The notes under the pieces: generated by a model
What the model was told of the DNA's origin: nothing
Database searches by the model: none
The model's input: the letters and a program-made list of their open reading frames with translations, nothing else
Shown: positions 1-8,512 of the stretch, one piece after another
How positions within the stretch are numbered: position 1 is the stretch's first letter
How the letters are laid out: each line of letters opens with the position of its first letter
Assembly: GCA_949297075.1 (NCBI GenBank)
Contig: CASFRX010000046.1
Coordinates: 36,147 to 100,146 of the forward strand
Direction: 5' to 3'
Source of the DNA: an uncultured Oscillospiraceae bacterium
Lineage (GTDB): Bacteria > Bacillota > Clostridia > Oscillospirales > Acutalibacteraceae
DNA length: 64,000 nucleotides
Made by a program: the position numbers and the translations under genes

Positions 1-461
1 TTGCGCCCATTGAGCATTTCGGCGGCGCAGGAAGACGCTTTGAGAAGCTCGGCGTTTACAACGGCATTACCGTGGTTGACGATTACGCTCATCATCCGGC
101 TGAGCTTAGAGTAACTCTCAACGCCGCAAAGGATATGGGATATAACAAGGTGTGGGCAGTTTTCCAGCCCTTTACCTATACTCGCACAGCTATGCTTATG
201 GACGATTTTGCCGAAGTTCTTCAAATTGCGGACAGAGTTGTTATGACGGAAATTATGGGCTCACGGGAGGTCAATACTCTCGGTGTTTACACAAGTCAGC
301 TTGCGGAAAAAATCCCGGGCAGTGTGTGGTTCAACACCTTTGACGAGGTTGCGGAATATATTGTCAATAACGCTGAAAGCGGCGATTTGGTTTTGACCTT
401 AGGTTGCGGAGATATTTACAAAGCCGCTAAAATTATGAAAGACCTTTGGGATAAGAAGTGA
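1..461 (+). CDS. murC: UDP-N-acetylmuramate--L-alanine ligase, C-terminal part
   Basis: This is the 3' end of murC; the gene starts before the window and its reading frame enters at base 3. MurC adds L-Ala to UDP-MurNAc with ATP in the cytoplasm, the first amino-acid step of the peptidoglycan stem peptide. The visible stretch has the Mur-ligase C-terminal signature VDDYAHHPAE (about base 75) and continues through QPFTYTRT and LTLGCGDI, both typical of the MurC C-terminal domain. The ABC-F gene follows after 21 bases, so the two may be cotranscribed. The N-terminal and central ATP-binding domains are outside the window. Identification is firm. Confidence 0.95.
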   Translation, partial: APIEHFGGAGRRFEKLGVYNGITVVDDYAHHPAELRVTLNAAKDMGYNKVWAVFQPFTYTRTAMLMDDFAEVLQIADRVVMTEIMGSREVNTLGVYTSQLAEKIPGSVWFNTFDEVAEYIVNNAESGDLVLTLGCGDIYKAAKIMKDLWDKK

Positions 462-482
462 AAAAATTAAGGAGAAATTAAA

Positions 483-2087
483 TTGATTCAGGCTATTAAT
501 GTAACCTTACAGTACGGCGGCAGAACCCTTTTTCAGGGCGCTGACCTTACTTTCAGCCGCGGCAACTGCTACGGCATAATCGGCGCCAACGGCGCCGGCA
601 AATCAACCTTTTTGAAAATTCTCTCCGGCGAAATTGAGCCCAACAAGGGCGAGGTTGTTATAACTCCCGGTGAGCGTATGTCAATTTTGAAGCAGGATCA
701 CTTTGCTTTTGACGATTGCGATGTTATCCGCACTGTTCTGCTCGGCAATCCGAAGCTCTGCGAAATAATTGACGAAAAAGAGGCTCTCTATTCAAAAGAG
801 GATTTTACAGAGGAAGACGGTATGCGCATAAGCGAGCTTGAGGAAGCTTTTGCGGAAATGGACGGCTGGAGTGCAGAAAGTGATGCGGAAATTCTCCTCA
901 ACGGTCTCGGCGTAACAAATGAATATCACTACGAGCAGATGAAAAATCTGCCTAACGATATAAAGGTTAAGGTTCTTCTTGCTCAGGCTCTTTTCGGTCA
1001 ACCCGATATTCTTCTCATGGACGAGCCTACCAACCACCTTGATGTTGAGGCTATTCATTGGCTGGAAGAATTTCTTATTGATCTGCACAGCACGGTTATA
1101 GTTGTTTCCCATGACCGCCATTTCCTCAACAAGGTTTGTACCCACACGGTTGATATAGATTACGGCAAGATTACCATGAGCGTAGGTAACTACGATTTCT
1201 GGTATGAATATACTCAGATGGCTCAGCGCCAGCTCAGAGAGCAGAATAAAAAGGCTGAAGCGAAGATTAAAGAGCTTCAGGATTTCATTGCCCGTTTCAG
1301 TGCAAATGCCTCCAAATCCAAGCAGGCAACAAGCCGCAAAAAGCTCCTTGATAATATCAATGTTGCGGAAATTCCGGTCTCCTCACGCCGTTTTCCGTTC
1401 ATATCCTTTAAGCCTGATAGAGAAATCGGCAACGAGGTGCTGACCGTTACTAATATAAGCAAGACAATCGACGGCAAAAAGGTGTTGGATAATGTGTCTT
1501 TCACAGTTCTTCCCCACGAAAAGGTTGCTCTTATCGGCACAGATACCCTTGCAAAAACAACCTTGCTCAAGATTCTTGCTGAGGAAATCGAGCCCGATGA
1601 GGGTACAATCAAGTGGGGAGTTACAACCTCTCGTTCATATTTCCCCAGCGATAACAGCGCTTACTTTGATGGGGTAGAGGACAGCCTTTGCGATTGGATT
1701 CGCAGCTATTCCGACCTTGTTTTTGAAACCGATGTCAGAGGTTGGCTTGGCCGTATGATGTTCTCCGGGGAAGAGGCTATGAAAAAGGCAAAGGTGCTTT
1801 CCGGCGGCGAGAGAGTTCGCTGTATGCTCTGTAAAATGATGCTCAGCGGCGCCAATGTGCTCCTGCTTGACGAACCCACCAACCATCTTGACCTTGAGTC
1901 TATCGCTTCTCTGAACGAAGGTCTTATGAAGTTTACCGAAAGCGTAATTTTCACTTCACACGACCATCAATTTATCCAGACTATTGCAGACAGGCTTATT
2001 GATGTCACTCCCGGCAGCTTCTACGATAAGAAAATCACCTATGATGAATATCTTGAGGAGCGTGCGGCACAGGCTCAAAACGGATAG
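483..2087 (+). CDS. ybiT: ABC-F family ATPase, YbiT-type
   Basis: Soluble ABC-F protein of 534 aa with two nucleotide-binding domains, no membrane segments and an inter-domain linker rich in charged residues. This family acts on the ribosome in translation. Length and sequence run (GANGAGKST, QDHFAFDD, FSANASKSKQATSR) match the YbiT branch. The TTG start at 483 is chosen because AAGGAGA lies seven bases upstream and no ATG fits. Domain 1 has a canonical Walker A (about residues 34-42) and DEPTNHLD but no LSGG. Domain 2 has LSGGE (about 439-443) and DEPTNHLD, but its Walker A reads GTDTLAKTT, lacking the usual glycines. One composite ATP site is therefore intact and the other degenerate on both halves. 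The ribosomal substrate is unknown. Confidence 0.9.
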   Translation: MIQAINVTLQYGGRTLFQGADLTFSRGNCYGIIGANGAGKSTFLKILSGEIEPNKGEVVITPGERMSILKQDHFAFDDCDVIRTVLLGNPKLCEIIDEKEALYSKEDFTEEDGMRISELEEAFAEMDGWSAESDAEILLNGLGVTNEYHYEQMKNLPNDIKVKVLLAQALFGQPDILLMDEPTNHLDVEAIHWLEEFLIDLHSTVIVVSHDRHFLNKVCTHTVDIDYGKITMSVGNYDFWYEYTQMAQRQLREQNKKAEAKIKELQDFIARFSANASKSKQATSRKKLLDNINVAEIPVSSRRFPFISFKPDREIGNEVLTVTNISKTIDGKKVLDNVSFTVLPHEKVALIGTDTLAKTTLLKILAEEIEPDEGTIKWGVTTSRSYFPSDNSAYFDGVEDSLCDWIRSYSDLVFETDVRGWLGRMMFSGEEAMKKAKVLSGGERVRCMLCKMMLSGANVLLLDEPTNHLDLESIASLNEGLMKFTESVIFTSHDHQFIQTIADRLIDVTPGSFYDKKITYDEYLEERAAQAQNG

Positions 2088-2110
2088 ACTTAAATATTTT
2101 TTAAAATCAC

Positions 2111-2139
2111 TTGAAAATGTTTAAAAGATATAATATAAT
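2111..2139 (+). promoter_or_regulatory. Promoter of the SRP RNA
   Basis: TTGAAA (2111-2116) and TATAAT (2134-2139) are separated by 17 bases, a textbook vegetative promoter. A start about seven bases downstream of the -10 box would place transcription at about 2146, just before the SRP RNA outer helix. Confidence 0.75.
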
Positions 2140-2153
2140 ATAGACTATCCATG

Positions 2154-2297
2154 ACAGCTTTGTTTTGGTCATGTGGTGTGTGGGTTCTGTGCGACGGTGC
2201 ACTGCGAACCATGTCAGGCGGGGAACCGAGCAGCATTAAGCAGATCGTACTGTGCGCCACAGTCCGCCTGCACACTGCATGACCAAGGCAAAGCTGT
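2154..2297 (+). ncRNA. ffs: Signal recognition particle RNA (small bacterial type)
   Basis: The RNA scaffold of the signal recognition particle, which binds Ffh and targets nascent membrane and secreted proteins. The apical domain carries the nearly invariant helix-8 motif GUCAGG...GGAA...AGCAGC (about 2212-2234). The two ends form one long helix: ACAGCTTTG and the following GGTCATG at the 5' side pair with CATGACC and CAAAGCTGT at the 3' side, with only G-U substitutions. A gene for SRP RNA directly upstream of dnaX is a common Firmicutes arrangement. The exact ends are inferred from the helix and promoter and may be off by up to ten bases. There is no sign of the longer Bacillus Alu-domain form. 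Confidence 0.92.
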
Positions 2298-2329
2298 TTT
2301 TCATCTGAAGAAACCGAGGTGAGCTTATT

Positions 2330-3937
2330 ATGTCTATGTACCGTGCCCTTTACCGCACATGGCGACCCAAAACATTCAGCGATGTTGTGGGTCAGCAGCA
2401 TATTACCAACACTCTGCAAAACGAGCTTAAGGCGAATAAGCTTGCTCATGCCTATTTGTTCACAGGCTCACGGGGCACAGGCAAGACAAGCTGCGCCAAA
2501 ATCCTGGCTAAGGCTGTCAACTGCGAAAATTTGCAGGACGGCAACCCCTGTAACGAATGTGAGGTATGCAAAGGCATAGATTCGGGCGCAATACTCGATG
2601 TTGTGGAAATTGATGCCGCAAGTAACAACGGCGTTGACAATATCCGTGATTTGCGCGATGAAGCCAACTACACTCCCGTGCGTGCAAAATACAGGGTGTA
2701 TATAATCGACGAAGTTCATATGCTTTCCGTCGGTGCGTTCAATGCTCTGCTCAAAACTCTTGAAGAGCCGCCTGAACATGTTAAGTTTATCCTTGCCACT
2801 ACAGAGGTTCACAAGCTCCCTGCAACAATTCTTTCCCGTTGCCAGCGCTTTGATTTCAAGCGCATTGAGCCGCAGGATATTGCATATCAGCTCAATAAGG
2901 TTGCGGCGGGCGAAGGCTTTACCATTGAGGATGAAGCCGCTTCGCTCATTGCCAAGGTTGCAGACGGCGGTATGCGTGATGCCCTTTCTCTCCTTGACCA
3001 GTGTCAGGGTCAGAGCAGTAATGTCACGGCTCAGCTTGTCAGCAGCGTTGCAGGCTTAACGGGGCATGACCATCTCTTTGCTCTTGCAGACTGTATCAAG
3101 AATAAGGACTGTGCAGGAGCGCTGAGCATTATAAACGATTTGCATAATTCCTCCTGTGATATGGAGCGGCTGTGTACGCAGCTCATAGACCACTACCGCA
3201 ACTTAATGATTATCCGTTCGGTTAAGGATTGTGCCGGGCTTATAGTCTGTACAGCGGCTGAGCTCAAACAGCTTGAAGCTCAGGCAATGAGCTACACTTT
3301 AGAGCAGATTATGTATGTTCTCTCCGTGCTTGAAGCCACAAGTGGAAGCCTTCGCAGAGGATTAAACCGCAGAGTTGAAACGGAGATGGCTTTTGTCCGC
3401 CTTTGTACGGAGAATTTGGATTCATCGGTTGACGCCCTTTTGAAGCGTGTTGCCGAGCTTGAAAAAGCCGTTAGAACAGGTGCGGTAGCTTCCGTACAGC
3501 CGAGCCAAACGGCTCAGCCCGAACAGCCTCATGCAGAAAAGCCTAAACCCAAAGAATTGCCTGAGGGTGAGCTCAACTGCTGGCAGGATATTGTGCAGGA
3601 GCTCAAAACAATAAATATGCCCCTCTCCGGTTTGCTCATAGATTCAACGGCGGCAGTCAGCGGAAAGTTTATCGTTATCTATTCCGGCAATTCATCTATC
3701 GGTGCATTGCTAAAGCTCAATAATAATTTGGCCGACCTTAAAAAGGCGGTGTTCAATGTTACAGGTGCGGTTTATAAAATCGGCGTCAAAAAGCCTGAAA
3801 CGGCTGAGCCGACGCCTGACCCGTATGCCGATGCTTTGCCTCCGCCCCCTCCTGAGCCGGCTCAAGAGGAGAGCGACCCCCTAAATGAGCTTTTGGGCAG
3901 AGCTAAGCAAAGCGGAATAGAAATCAAAATCAACTAA
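2330..3937 (+). CDS. dnaX: DNA polymerase III subunits gamma/tau
   Basis: Clamp-loader ATPase of the replicative polymerase, 535 aa. The N-terminal AAA+ domain starts with the conserved YRTWRPKTFSDVVGQ motif, has Walker A GSRGTGKTS at about residues 46-54, a zinc module with the CNECEVC pattern near residues 75-81, and a DEVH Walker B near 127. The C-terminal third is the less conserved tau-like region, ending in a proline-rich stretch and a short helical tail. The ATG at 2330 follows GAGGTGAGC. It is followed after 43 bases by ybaB and then recR, the usual Firmicutes replication-repair operon. No obvious slippery sequence for programmed gamma production was noticed, but this was not searched exhaustively. 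Confidence 0.96.
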   Translation: MSMYRALYRTWRPKTFSDVVGQQHITNTLQNELKANKLAHAYLFTGSRGTGKTSCAKILAKAVNCENLQDGNPCNECEVCKGIDSGAILDVVEIDAASNNGVDNIRDLRDEANYTPVRAKYRVYIIDEVHMLSVGAFNALLKTLEEPPEHVKFILATTEVHKLPATILSRCQRFDFKRIEPQDIAYQLNKVAAGEGFTIEDEAASLIAKVADGGMRDALSLLDQCQGQSSNVTAQLVSSVAGLTGHDHLFALADCIKNKDCAGALSIINDLHNSSCDMERLCTQLIDHYRNLMIIRSVKDCAGLIVCTAAELKQLEAQAMSYTLEQIMYVLSVLEATSGSLRRGLNRRVETEMAFVRLCTENLDSSVDALLKRVAELEKAVRTGAVASVQPSQTAQPEQPHAEKPKPKELPEGELNCWQDIVQELKTINMPLSGLLIDSTAAVSGKFIVIYSGNSSIGALLKLNNNLADLKKAVFNVTGAVYKIGVKKPETAEPTPDPYADALPPPPPEPAQEESDPLNELLGRAKQSGIEIKIN

Positions 3938-3980
3938 GTTACTAAAAAACAAAATATAAATTTGAAAGGAAATATTTAAA

Positions 3981-4319
3981 ATGAAAGCAAGAATTCCCGG
4001 TTCACAGGCCGGCGGTCAGGCAGCAATGCTCAAAAAACTTCAGGAAATGCAGGAAGAAATGCAGAGAACTCAGGAAGAAGTAGAGTCAACTGATTATGTT
4101 GCGTCCGCAGGCGGCGGTGCAGTTGAAGCAACTGTCACAGGAGCAAAGGTCGTTAAAGATATTAAAATCAACCCCGAGGTTGTTGACCCCGAAGATGTTG
4201 AGATGCTGCAGGATATGATTATTGCCGCTGTTAACGAGGCTCTTCGCAAGGCAGAGGACGCCATGAATCAGGGCATGGAAAGGGTAAAGGGCGGTCTCAG
4301 TATCCCCGGTCTGTTTTAA
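3981..4319 (+). CDS. ybaB: YbaB/EbfC nucleoid-associated protein
   Basis: Small DNA-binding protein of 112 aa belonging to the YbaB/EbfC family, which forms dimers and coats the nucleoid. The sequence shows the typical QAAMLKKLQEMQEEMQ helix near the N-terminus, the central glycine-rich strand SAGGGAVEATVTG and the C-terminal AVNEALRKAE helix. GAAAGGAAA lies 11 bases before the ATG. It sits between dnaX and recR, with only three bases to recR, so translational coupling with recR is likely. Length is normal for the family. Confidence 0.94.
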   Translation: MKARIPGSQAGGQAAMLKKLQEMQEEMQRTQEEVESTDYVASAGGGAVEATVTGAKVVKDIKINPEVVDPEDVEMLQDMIIAAVNEALRKAEDAMNQGMERVKGGLSIPGLF

Positions 4320-4322
4320 TTC

Positions 4323-4922
4323 ATGGCTTATGAGGTTGCAACGCTGGCAAAGCTCATCGAACAGTTTGAGCGTATGCCCAGCATAGGTCACAAAACGGCA
4401 CAGCGCCTTGCCTTTTATGTGCTTGATATGAGCGATGAGCAGGCAAAGGACTTTGCAAAAGCGATTTTAGACGCTCACGAAAAAATTCACCGTTGCGCAG
4501 TTTGCTGCAATTTGTCGGAGGATGAGCTTTGCCCTATTTGTGCAAAAGAGGGCAGGGATAAGTCCGTTGTCTGCGTTGTTGAGGATCCGAGAGATGTTAT
4601 CGCAATCGAGCGCACTCATGAGTTCAACGGCACATATCATGTGCTAAACGGTGTTATTTCGCCCCTCAACGGCATTGGCCCTGAGGAACTGAGCATTAAA
4701 GAGCTCATTGCCCGTATGGGCAGCGGAGAGATTAAAGAGGTTATTATGGCGACTAATCCCACGGTTGAGGGCGAGGCTACGGCAATGTATGTTTCCCGTT
4801 TGCTCAAACCAATGGGGGTTACAACAAGCCGCCTTGCTTACGGTGTGCCTGTGGGAGCGGATCTTGAATATGCCGATGAGGTAACTCTCCTACGCGCGCT
4901 GGAGGGCAGACAGGAAATATAA
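4323..4922 (+). CDS. recR: Recombination protein RecR
   Basis: RecR, 199 aa, acts with RecF/RecO to load RecA on gapped DNA. Order of parts: N-terminal helix-hairpin-helix (IEQFERMPSIGHKTAQRLA), a four-cysteine zinc finger around residues 58-75 (CAVCCN...CPIC), a Toprim domain beginning VCVVEDPRDV, and the C-terminal RLAYGVPVGADLEYAD region that includes the Walker-like segment typical of RecR. The length equals that of family members. It ends the dnaX-ybaB-recR operon and is followed by a strong terminator. Confidence 0.96.
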   Translation: MAYEVATLAKLIEQFERMPSIGHKTAQRLAFYVLDMSDEQAKDFAKAILDAHEKIHRCAVCCNLSEDELCPICAKEGRDKSVVCVVEDPRDVIAIERTHEFNGTYHVLNGVISPLNGIGPEELSIKELIARMGSGEIKEVIMATNPTVEGEATAMYVSRLLKPMGVTTSRLAYGVPVGADLEYADEVTLLRALEGRQEI

Positions 4923-4940
4923 TTCAGCATAAAAAATAAA

Positions 4941-4981
4941 GCAGAAGTTTGGTTTTTTCCCAAGCTTCTGCTTCTTTTTTG
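4941..4981. terminator. Bidirectional terminator between recR and purC
   Basis: GCAGAAGTTTGG (4941-4952) pairs with CCAAGCTTCTGC (4960-4971), followed by a T-rich tail on the plus strand and preceded by an A-run that serves the minus strand. It can end both the recR operon and convergent purC. Confidence 0.88.
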
Positions 4982-4993
4982 TTGACAAGAAAA

Positions 4994-5677
4994 TTATCTT
5001 TCGTTGATGTATTTTGTAAGCTCAACGGGGTCAACGATTACGCCGTCCTTATAAACTCTCATGTTGCCGGAAGCAATTTCGTCAATAAGAATAACTTCAC
5101 CGTTGTTGTATCCGAACTCAAACTTAATATCCCAAAGGTCAAGGCCGATTGACTTGAGGTCGTCAGCAACAATCTTTGTGATTTTGAGTGTCTGCTCCTT
5201 CATGCTCTCAAACATAGCGGGAGTCATGATGCCGAGTGCTGCAAGACCTTCGCCTGTAACAAGGGGATCGCCCTTTTCGTCGTTTTTGAAGGTGCACTCA
5301 ACATAGCCGCCCTCAAGAACTGTGCCGTCCTCAATGTATTCGCCGTATCTGCGGATGAAGCTGCCTGTTGCAACAAGGCGGCAGATAACTTCAAGACCGT
5401 GGCCGAATACTGTTGCAGGAAGAACTTCCATTGTAGCGTCGTCAATATTTGCGCTTACATAGTGAGTTTTAATGCCTGCTTTTTTGAGAAGCTCGAAATA
5501 GTGGATGGAAGACTTGAGGTTAGCCTTGCCGATGCCCTCGATTGTGAGACCGACTGAGTTTTCGCCGGGATCAAAAACACCGTCTTTGCCTGTGCAGTCG
5601 TCCTTGAATTTGAGCATTACATTGCCGTTATCAAGTTTGTAAACATTCTTGGTTTTGCCTTCGTAGATTTTTTCCAT
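4994..5677 (-). CDS. purC: SAICAR synthase (PurC)
   Basis: Phosphoribosylaminoimidazole-succinocarboxamide synthase, 227 aa, joins CAIR and aspartate with ATP in step 8 of purine biosynthesis. The start [10 protein letters not shown], the motif [11 protein letters not shown], the central [13 protein letters not shown] and the ending [12 protein letters not shown] are characteristic of the compact bacterial enzyme. The ATG at 5677 is preceded on the minus strand by an AGGAGTG site. It stands alone here, without other pur genes, convergent with recR. The upstream 120 bases are AT-rich, and no purine riboswitch was recognised. Confidence 0.95.
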   Translation of the reverse strand: MEKIYEGKTKNVYKLDNGNVMLKFKDDCTGKDGVFDPGENSVGLTIEGIGKANLKSSIHYFELLKKAGIKTHYVSANIDDATMEVLPATVFGHGLEVICRLVATGSFIRRYGEYIEDGTVLEGGYVECTFKNDEKGDPLVTGEGLAALGIMTPAMFESMKEQTLKITKIVADDLKSIGLDLWDIKFEFGYNNGEVILIDEIASGNMRVYKDGVIVDPVELTKYINER

Positions 5678-5799
5678 TCTTGAACACTCCTATACAAAAT
5701 TAACACATTTAATTTATCATATTTTTTAAAAGATGTATATAGTTTTTGAGAAAAAATGTTTTGAAAGTATAGAAATTTGCGCCTTATTCCTTGTGAATT

Positions 5800-7167
5800 T
5801 TAGCTAAGTTTCTTTTCTTTTGACCAAACCATGCCTAAACAGCTCAAAATAATAAGGACGATAAGGAAGCCTAAGGTGTGTTTCTTGTGGGAGAAAACTG
5901 TTGCAACCATCATAAAGCAGCAGCTGCAAATTGCAAAAAATGGAGCGGCAAAGCGCTTGAAAAAGCCTAAATCTTTGAGCTTGAACATCATCATAAAGAA
6001 GATGGGAATATAAAGCAAGTAGCTTGTGACTATAGGCAGCTCCGTTGGGTCAAAGGCGAATATACCCCAGCCCTTGCTTACATCCGAAAGCTGTGAGCAG
6101 TAGAAGAAAAGTAACCACCCTATGCAAAGAAGCAAACCTAAAGCGGCTGAATTGGAGGGCATATTTGTTGCGCTGTCAACCTGCATAAAGGTTTTGGGAT
6201 TAGGACCCTTCTTGCGGCTTGCAAGGGAATAAATGCCGCGGCAGCAGGCGAGCATACATCCGTTGAGAGTGCCGAAGCAGGAAATAATAACGAATACAAA
6301 AATACCTGTTCCGCCAATGCTGCCGAAAACAGCGGCGAAAGCGTTCTTGGCGCCTGTCTGGCCGCTTGCCATCATTTCAGCGTTGAGAATACTGCCTGCA
6401 AGACCCACATAGTAAAGAATGTATATTACAATAATTATAAGAGAGCCGAAAACCAGCGCACGGGGCAGATTCCTTTTTGCGTCTTTAAGCTCTGCGTTAA
6501 TTGTTGTTGCAACAATCCAGCCGTCATAGGCAAAGGCAGTGGCACAAACTGCCATGAACAGCGCTTCACCTGTGTTAACCTGTTCAACAATGGTGGTAAA
6601 GTTTTCAACCGTGTAGCCCTTTGTCAAGCCGTAAACCGTGCCGAAAATTGCCATAAGAACAAGGGGTATGAGCTTGATTATGGTTGCGGAAACCTGAACT
6701 TTGCCTGCGATGATAGGGGAGAGGAGATTTATTGCAAAGCTGAGAATAAGGTAAAGGCCTGCAAGAGTCATGCAAAGGCCGCCTGTTATATCCGCCGCAT
6801 CGTGGAAGATAAGCACAAGGGTATATCTTGCCGAGAGCCATGCCAAAGCCATTGTCAGGCACGGATAATACATTACGGTCATGAACCAGCCGATGAAGTA
6901 AGCGTATTTTTTGCCGACCATGGCTTCTGCGTAGTCAACAAGACCGTTGACCTTTTCAATTCTCGTTGCAAGAATCGAAAAGGCGTAGGCGCAGGCTATC
7001 ATTATAATGCCGCCTATAAGCCAGGAGAGTATGCCGATTTTTAGGTTGCCGCCTGTAGCTGTGAGTATTTTTTCTGCCTTGAAGAAAACACCGCTGCCTA
7101 TTACAATGCCTGTAACCATGGAGATAGCGGTCATCAGACCGTATTTCTTTTTAAGCGTAGTTGCCAC
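5800..7167 (-). CDS. APC-family amino acid permease
   Basis: Integral membrane transporter of the amino acid-polyamine-organocation superfamily, about 455 aa with some 12 hydrophobic segments. The first helix carries MTGIVIGSGVFF-type residues (VTGIVIGSGVFFKAEKI), the unwound substrate-binding segment of the family. It resembles the SteT/LAT-like serine-threonine exchanger branch, but the substrate cannot be set by eye. I start it at the GTG at 7167, because CGGAG lies seven bases upstream on that strand; the ATG at 7191 adds eight residues but has no ribosome site. It is followed by purC on the same strand after 122 bases, with no evident coupling. Confidence 0.85.
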   Translation of the reverse strand: MATTLKKKYGLMTAISMVTGIVIGSGVFFKAEKILTATGGNLKIGILSWLIGGIIMIACAYAFSILATRIEKVNGLVDYAEAMVGKKYAYFIGWFMTVMYYPCLTMALAWLSARYTLVLIFHDAADITGGLCMTLAGLYLILSFAINLLSPIIAGKVQVSATIIKLIPLVLMAIFGTVYGLTKGYTVENFTTIVEQVNTGEALFMAVCATAFAYDGWIVATTINAELKDAKRNLPRALVFGSLIIIVIYILYYVGLAGSILNAEMMASGQTGAKNAFAAVFGSIGGTGIFVFVIISCFGTLNGCMLACCRGIYSLASRKKGPNPKTFMQVDSATNMPSNSAALGLLLCIGWLLFFYCSQLSDVSKGWGIFAFDPTELPIVTSYLLYIPIFFMMMFKLKDLGFFKRFAAPFFAICSCCFMMVATVFSHKKHTLGFLIVLIILSCLGMVWSKEKKLS

Positions 7168-7335
7168 TGAATCACTCCGTTGATTGTTCATTATAATGGT
7201 TATTTTAATATATTATAGTCGATTTTGCAACAAAAACTTTAAGCTTTTAAGTTACATTCTTATAAAATGTTGAAGAAGAAAATCTCATGTTAATATTATG
7301 CACAAAGGCAGTCGCATTTTGTCCGTTAAAACTGC

Positions 7336-7363
7336 TTGACAAGTATTATAAATATGTTAAAAT
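7336..7363 (+). promoter_or_regulatory. Promoter of smpB
   Basis: TTGACA (7336-7341) and TAAAAT (7358-7363) are spaced by 16 bases, about 40 bases before the smpB start. It is divergent to the permease gene and probably also supplies some read-through into ssrA. Confidence 0.65.
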
Positions 7364-7402
7364 AGTTTAGCATGAGCCGATTATGAAAGGAAGTGACAGG
7401 CT

Positions 7403-7864
7403 TTGGAAACACAAAACGGCAGAACTGTTGCCCAAAATAAAAAAGCCTACCACGATTATTTTGTAATCGAAGAGGCAGAGGCCGGGCTTGAGCTTTTCGG
7501 CACGGAGGTTAAGTCAATCCGTCAGGGCAGGGTGAATCTCAAGGATTCATGGTGCTCTTTCAAGAACGGCGAAATTTTTGTCAACGGAATGCACATAAGT
7601 CCCTACGAGCAGGGCAATATATTCAACAGAGACCCTCTTCGAGTTAAAAAACTGCTCATGCACAAGCGTGAAATTAACCGCCTTTACGGCCTTACAAAGC
7701 AACAGGGCTATTCGGTTATACCGCTTTCCGTCTATTTTGTAAAAGGCAGAGCAAAATTAAAAATCGGTTTATGTAAAGGTAAAAAACTTTACGATAAGCG
7801 GGAGGTTGCCGCCAAGAAGGATGCGGCAAGAAACATTGAAAGAGCCTTTGCAGGGCGGGAATAA
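7403..7864 (+). CDS. smpB: SsrA-binding protein SmpB
   Basis: SmpB, 153 aa, binds tmRNA and delivers it to stalled ribosomes. The sequence has the family hallmarks NKKAYHDYFVIEEAEAGLELFGTEVKS, GRVNLKDSWC, the HKREINRL helix and a basic C-terminal tail KKLYDKREVAAKKDAARN. The TTG start at 7403 is preceded by AAAGGAAGTG at a good distance, and no ATG is available near it. The tmRNA gene begins 62 bases after its stop, a common pairing. Confidence 0.95.
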   Translation: METQNGRTVAQNKKAYHDYFVIEEAEAGLELFGTEVKSIRQGRVNLKDSWCSFKNGEIFVNGMHISPYEQGNIFNRDPLRVKKLLMHKREINRLYGLTKQQGYSVIPLSVYFVKGRAKLKIGLCKGKKLYDKREVAAKKDAARNIERAFAGRE

Positions 7865-7926
7865 ACGGCTGTTTCTGTCAAATTTTTCATTGGTGTAAAT
7901 GTAAAATACTTTACATTACTATATAT

Positions 7927-8278
7927 GGGGATGAAAGGATTTCGACGGGGATTCAGAGTCATGATAAGCGAGTAGCGGTGCGGAACCGCTATAAAAGCCG
8001 CAGTTTATTAAAAATAAACGACAACGAATTAACTCTTAAAGCTGCTTAACTTAAGCAGCCGTCGTTACCGGGAGCACCGCGGCCCGGATAACGGCGTCGA
8101 TTAGCGGTGAACGTGCGTGTTAGATTAGCCTTGTATAACACCACGCACTAAAGGCTACCGTAGGGCGAAGCCTGCCGATTGGCGTCGCCTGAGGGGAATC
8201 CCAAATAATCGGATACACTCGTAGAAAGTTGTGGTAATGGGTTTTCGGACGCGGTTTCGACTACCGCCATCTCCACCA
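7927..8278 (+). ncRNA. ssrA: Transfer-messenger RNA (tmRNA)
   Basis: The tRNA-like ends are clear: 5' GGGGATG pairs with CATCTCC before the encoded 3' ACCA (ending 8278), and the T-arm GGTTTCGACTACC sits just inside. Near the 5' end the canonical GGATTTCGACGGGG is present. The tag reading frame runs ...AAC GAC AAC GAA TTA ACT CTT AAA GCT GCT TAA (about 8016-8048), giving a tag ending NDNELTLKAA. The stop lies in a perfect hairpin GCTGCTTAA...TTAAGCAGC. The resume codon could not be fixed by eye. Length (352 nt) is normal. It rescues stalled ribosomes with SmpB, encoded just upstream. Confidence 0.95.
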
Positions 8279-8354
8279 AACGGTACTCAGACGAACACCT
8301 ACTTCTTTAGTGGCGGCTTTGCTGTGAAGGTGATGCTCTGATACGAAACAGACA

Positions 8355-8392
8355 CCCGCCATCTTAGATTGATTTCTAAGGTGGCGGGTTTA
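8355..8392 (+). terminator. Hairpin after ssrA
   Basis: CCCGCCATCTTAG (8355-8367) pairs with CTAAGGTGGCGGG (8376-8388), and a short T-run follows. A probable terminator for smpB-ssrA, 77 bases past the tmRNA end; the T tract is weak. Confidence 0.65.
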
Positions 8393-8412
8393 CATATAGG
8401 CAAGTTGTTTGT

Positions 8413-8441
8413 ATATGCACAGGGAACCGTCCCCTTTGCAT
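8413..8441. repeat. Palindromic element, copy 1 (left of APH gene)
   Basis: TATGCA and TGCATA flank an inner AGGG/CCCC pairing with the core CAGGGAACCGTCCC. The same core occurs once more at 9472-9499, on the other side of the kinase gene. Small palindromes with this core are scattered between genes in many Clostridia, as far as I recall; their origin is not clear from this sequence. Confidence 0.7.
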
Positions 8442-8512
8442 ACAGTTGAAACACTCCGAAATGAGAATATATAAAGTGAAACGATAATGTATTAAAACAA
8501 GGAGCAAATTTG

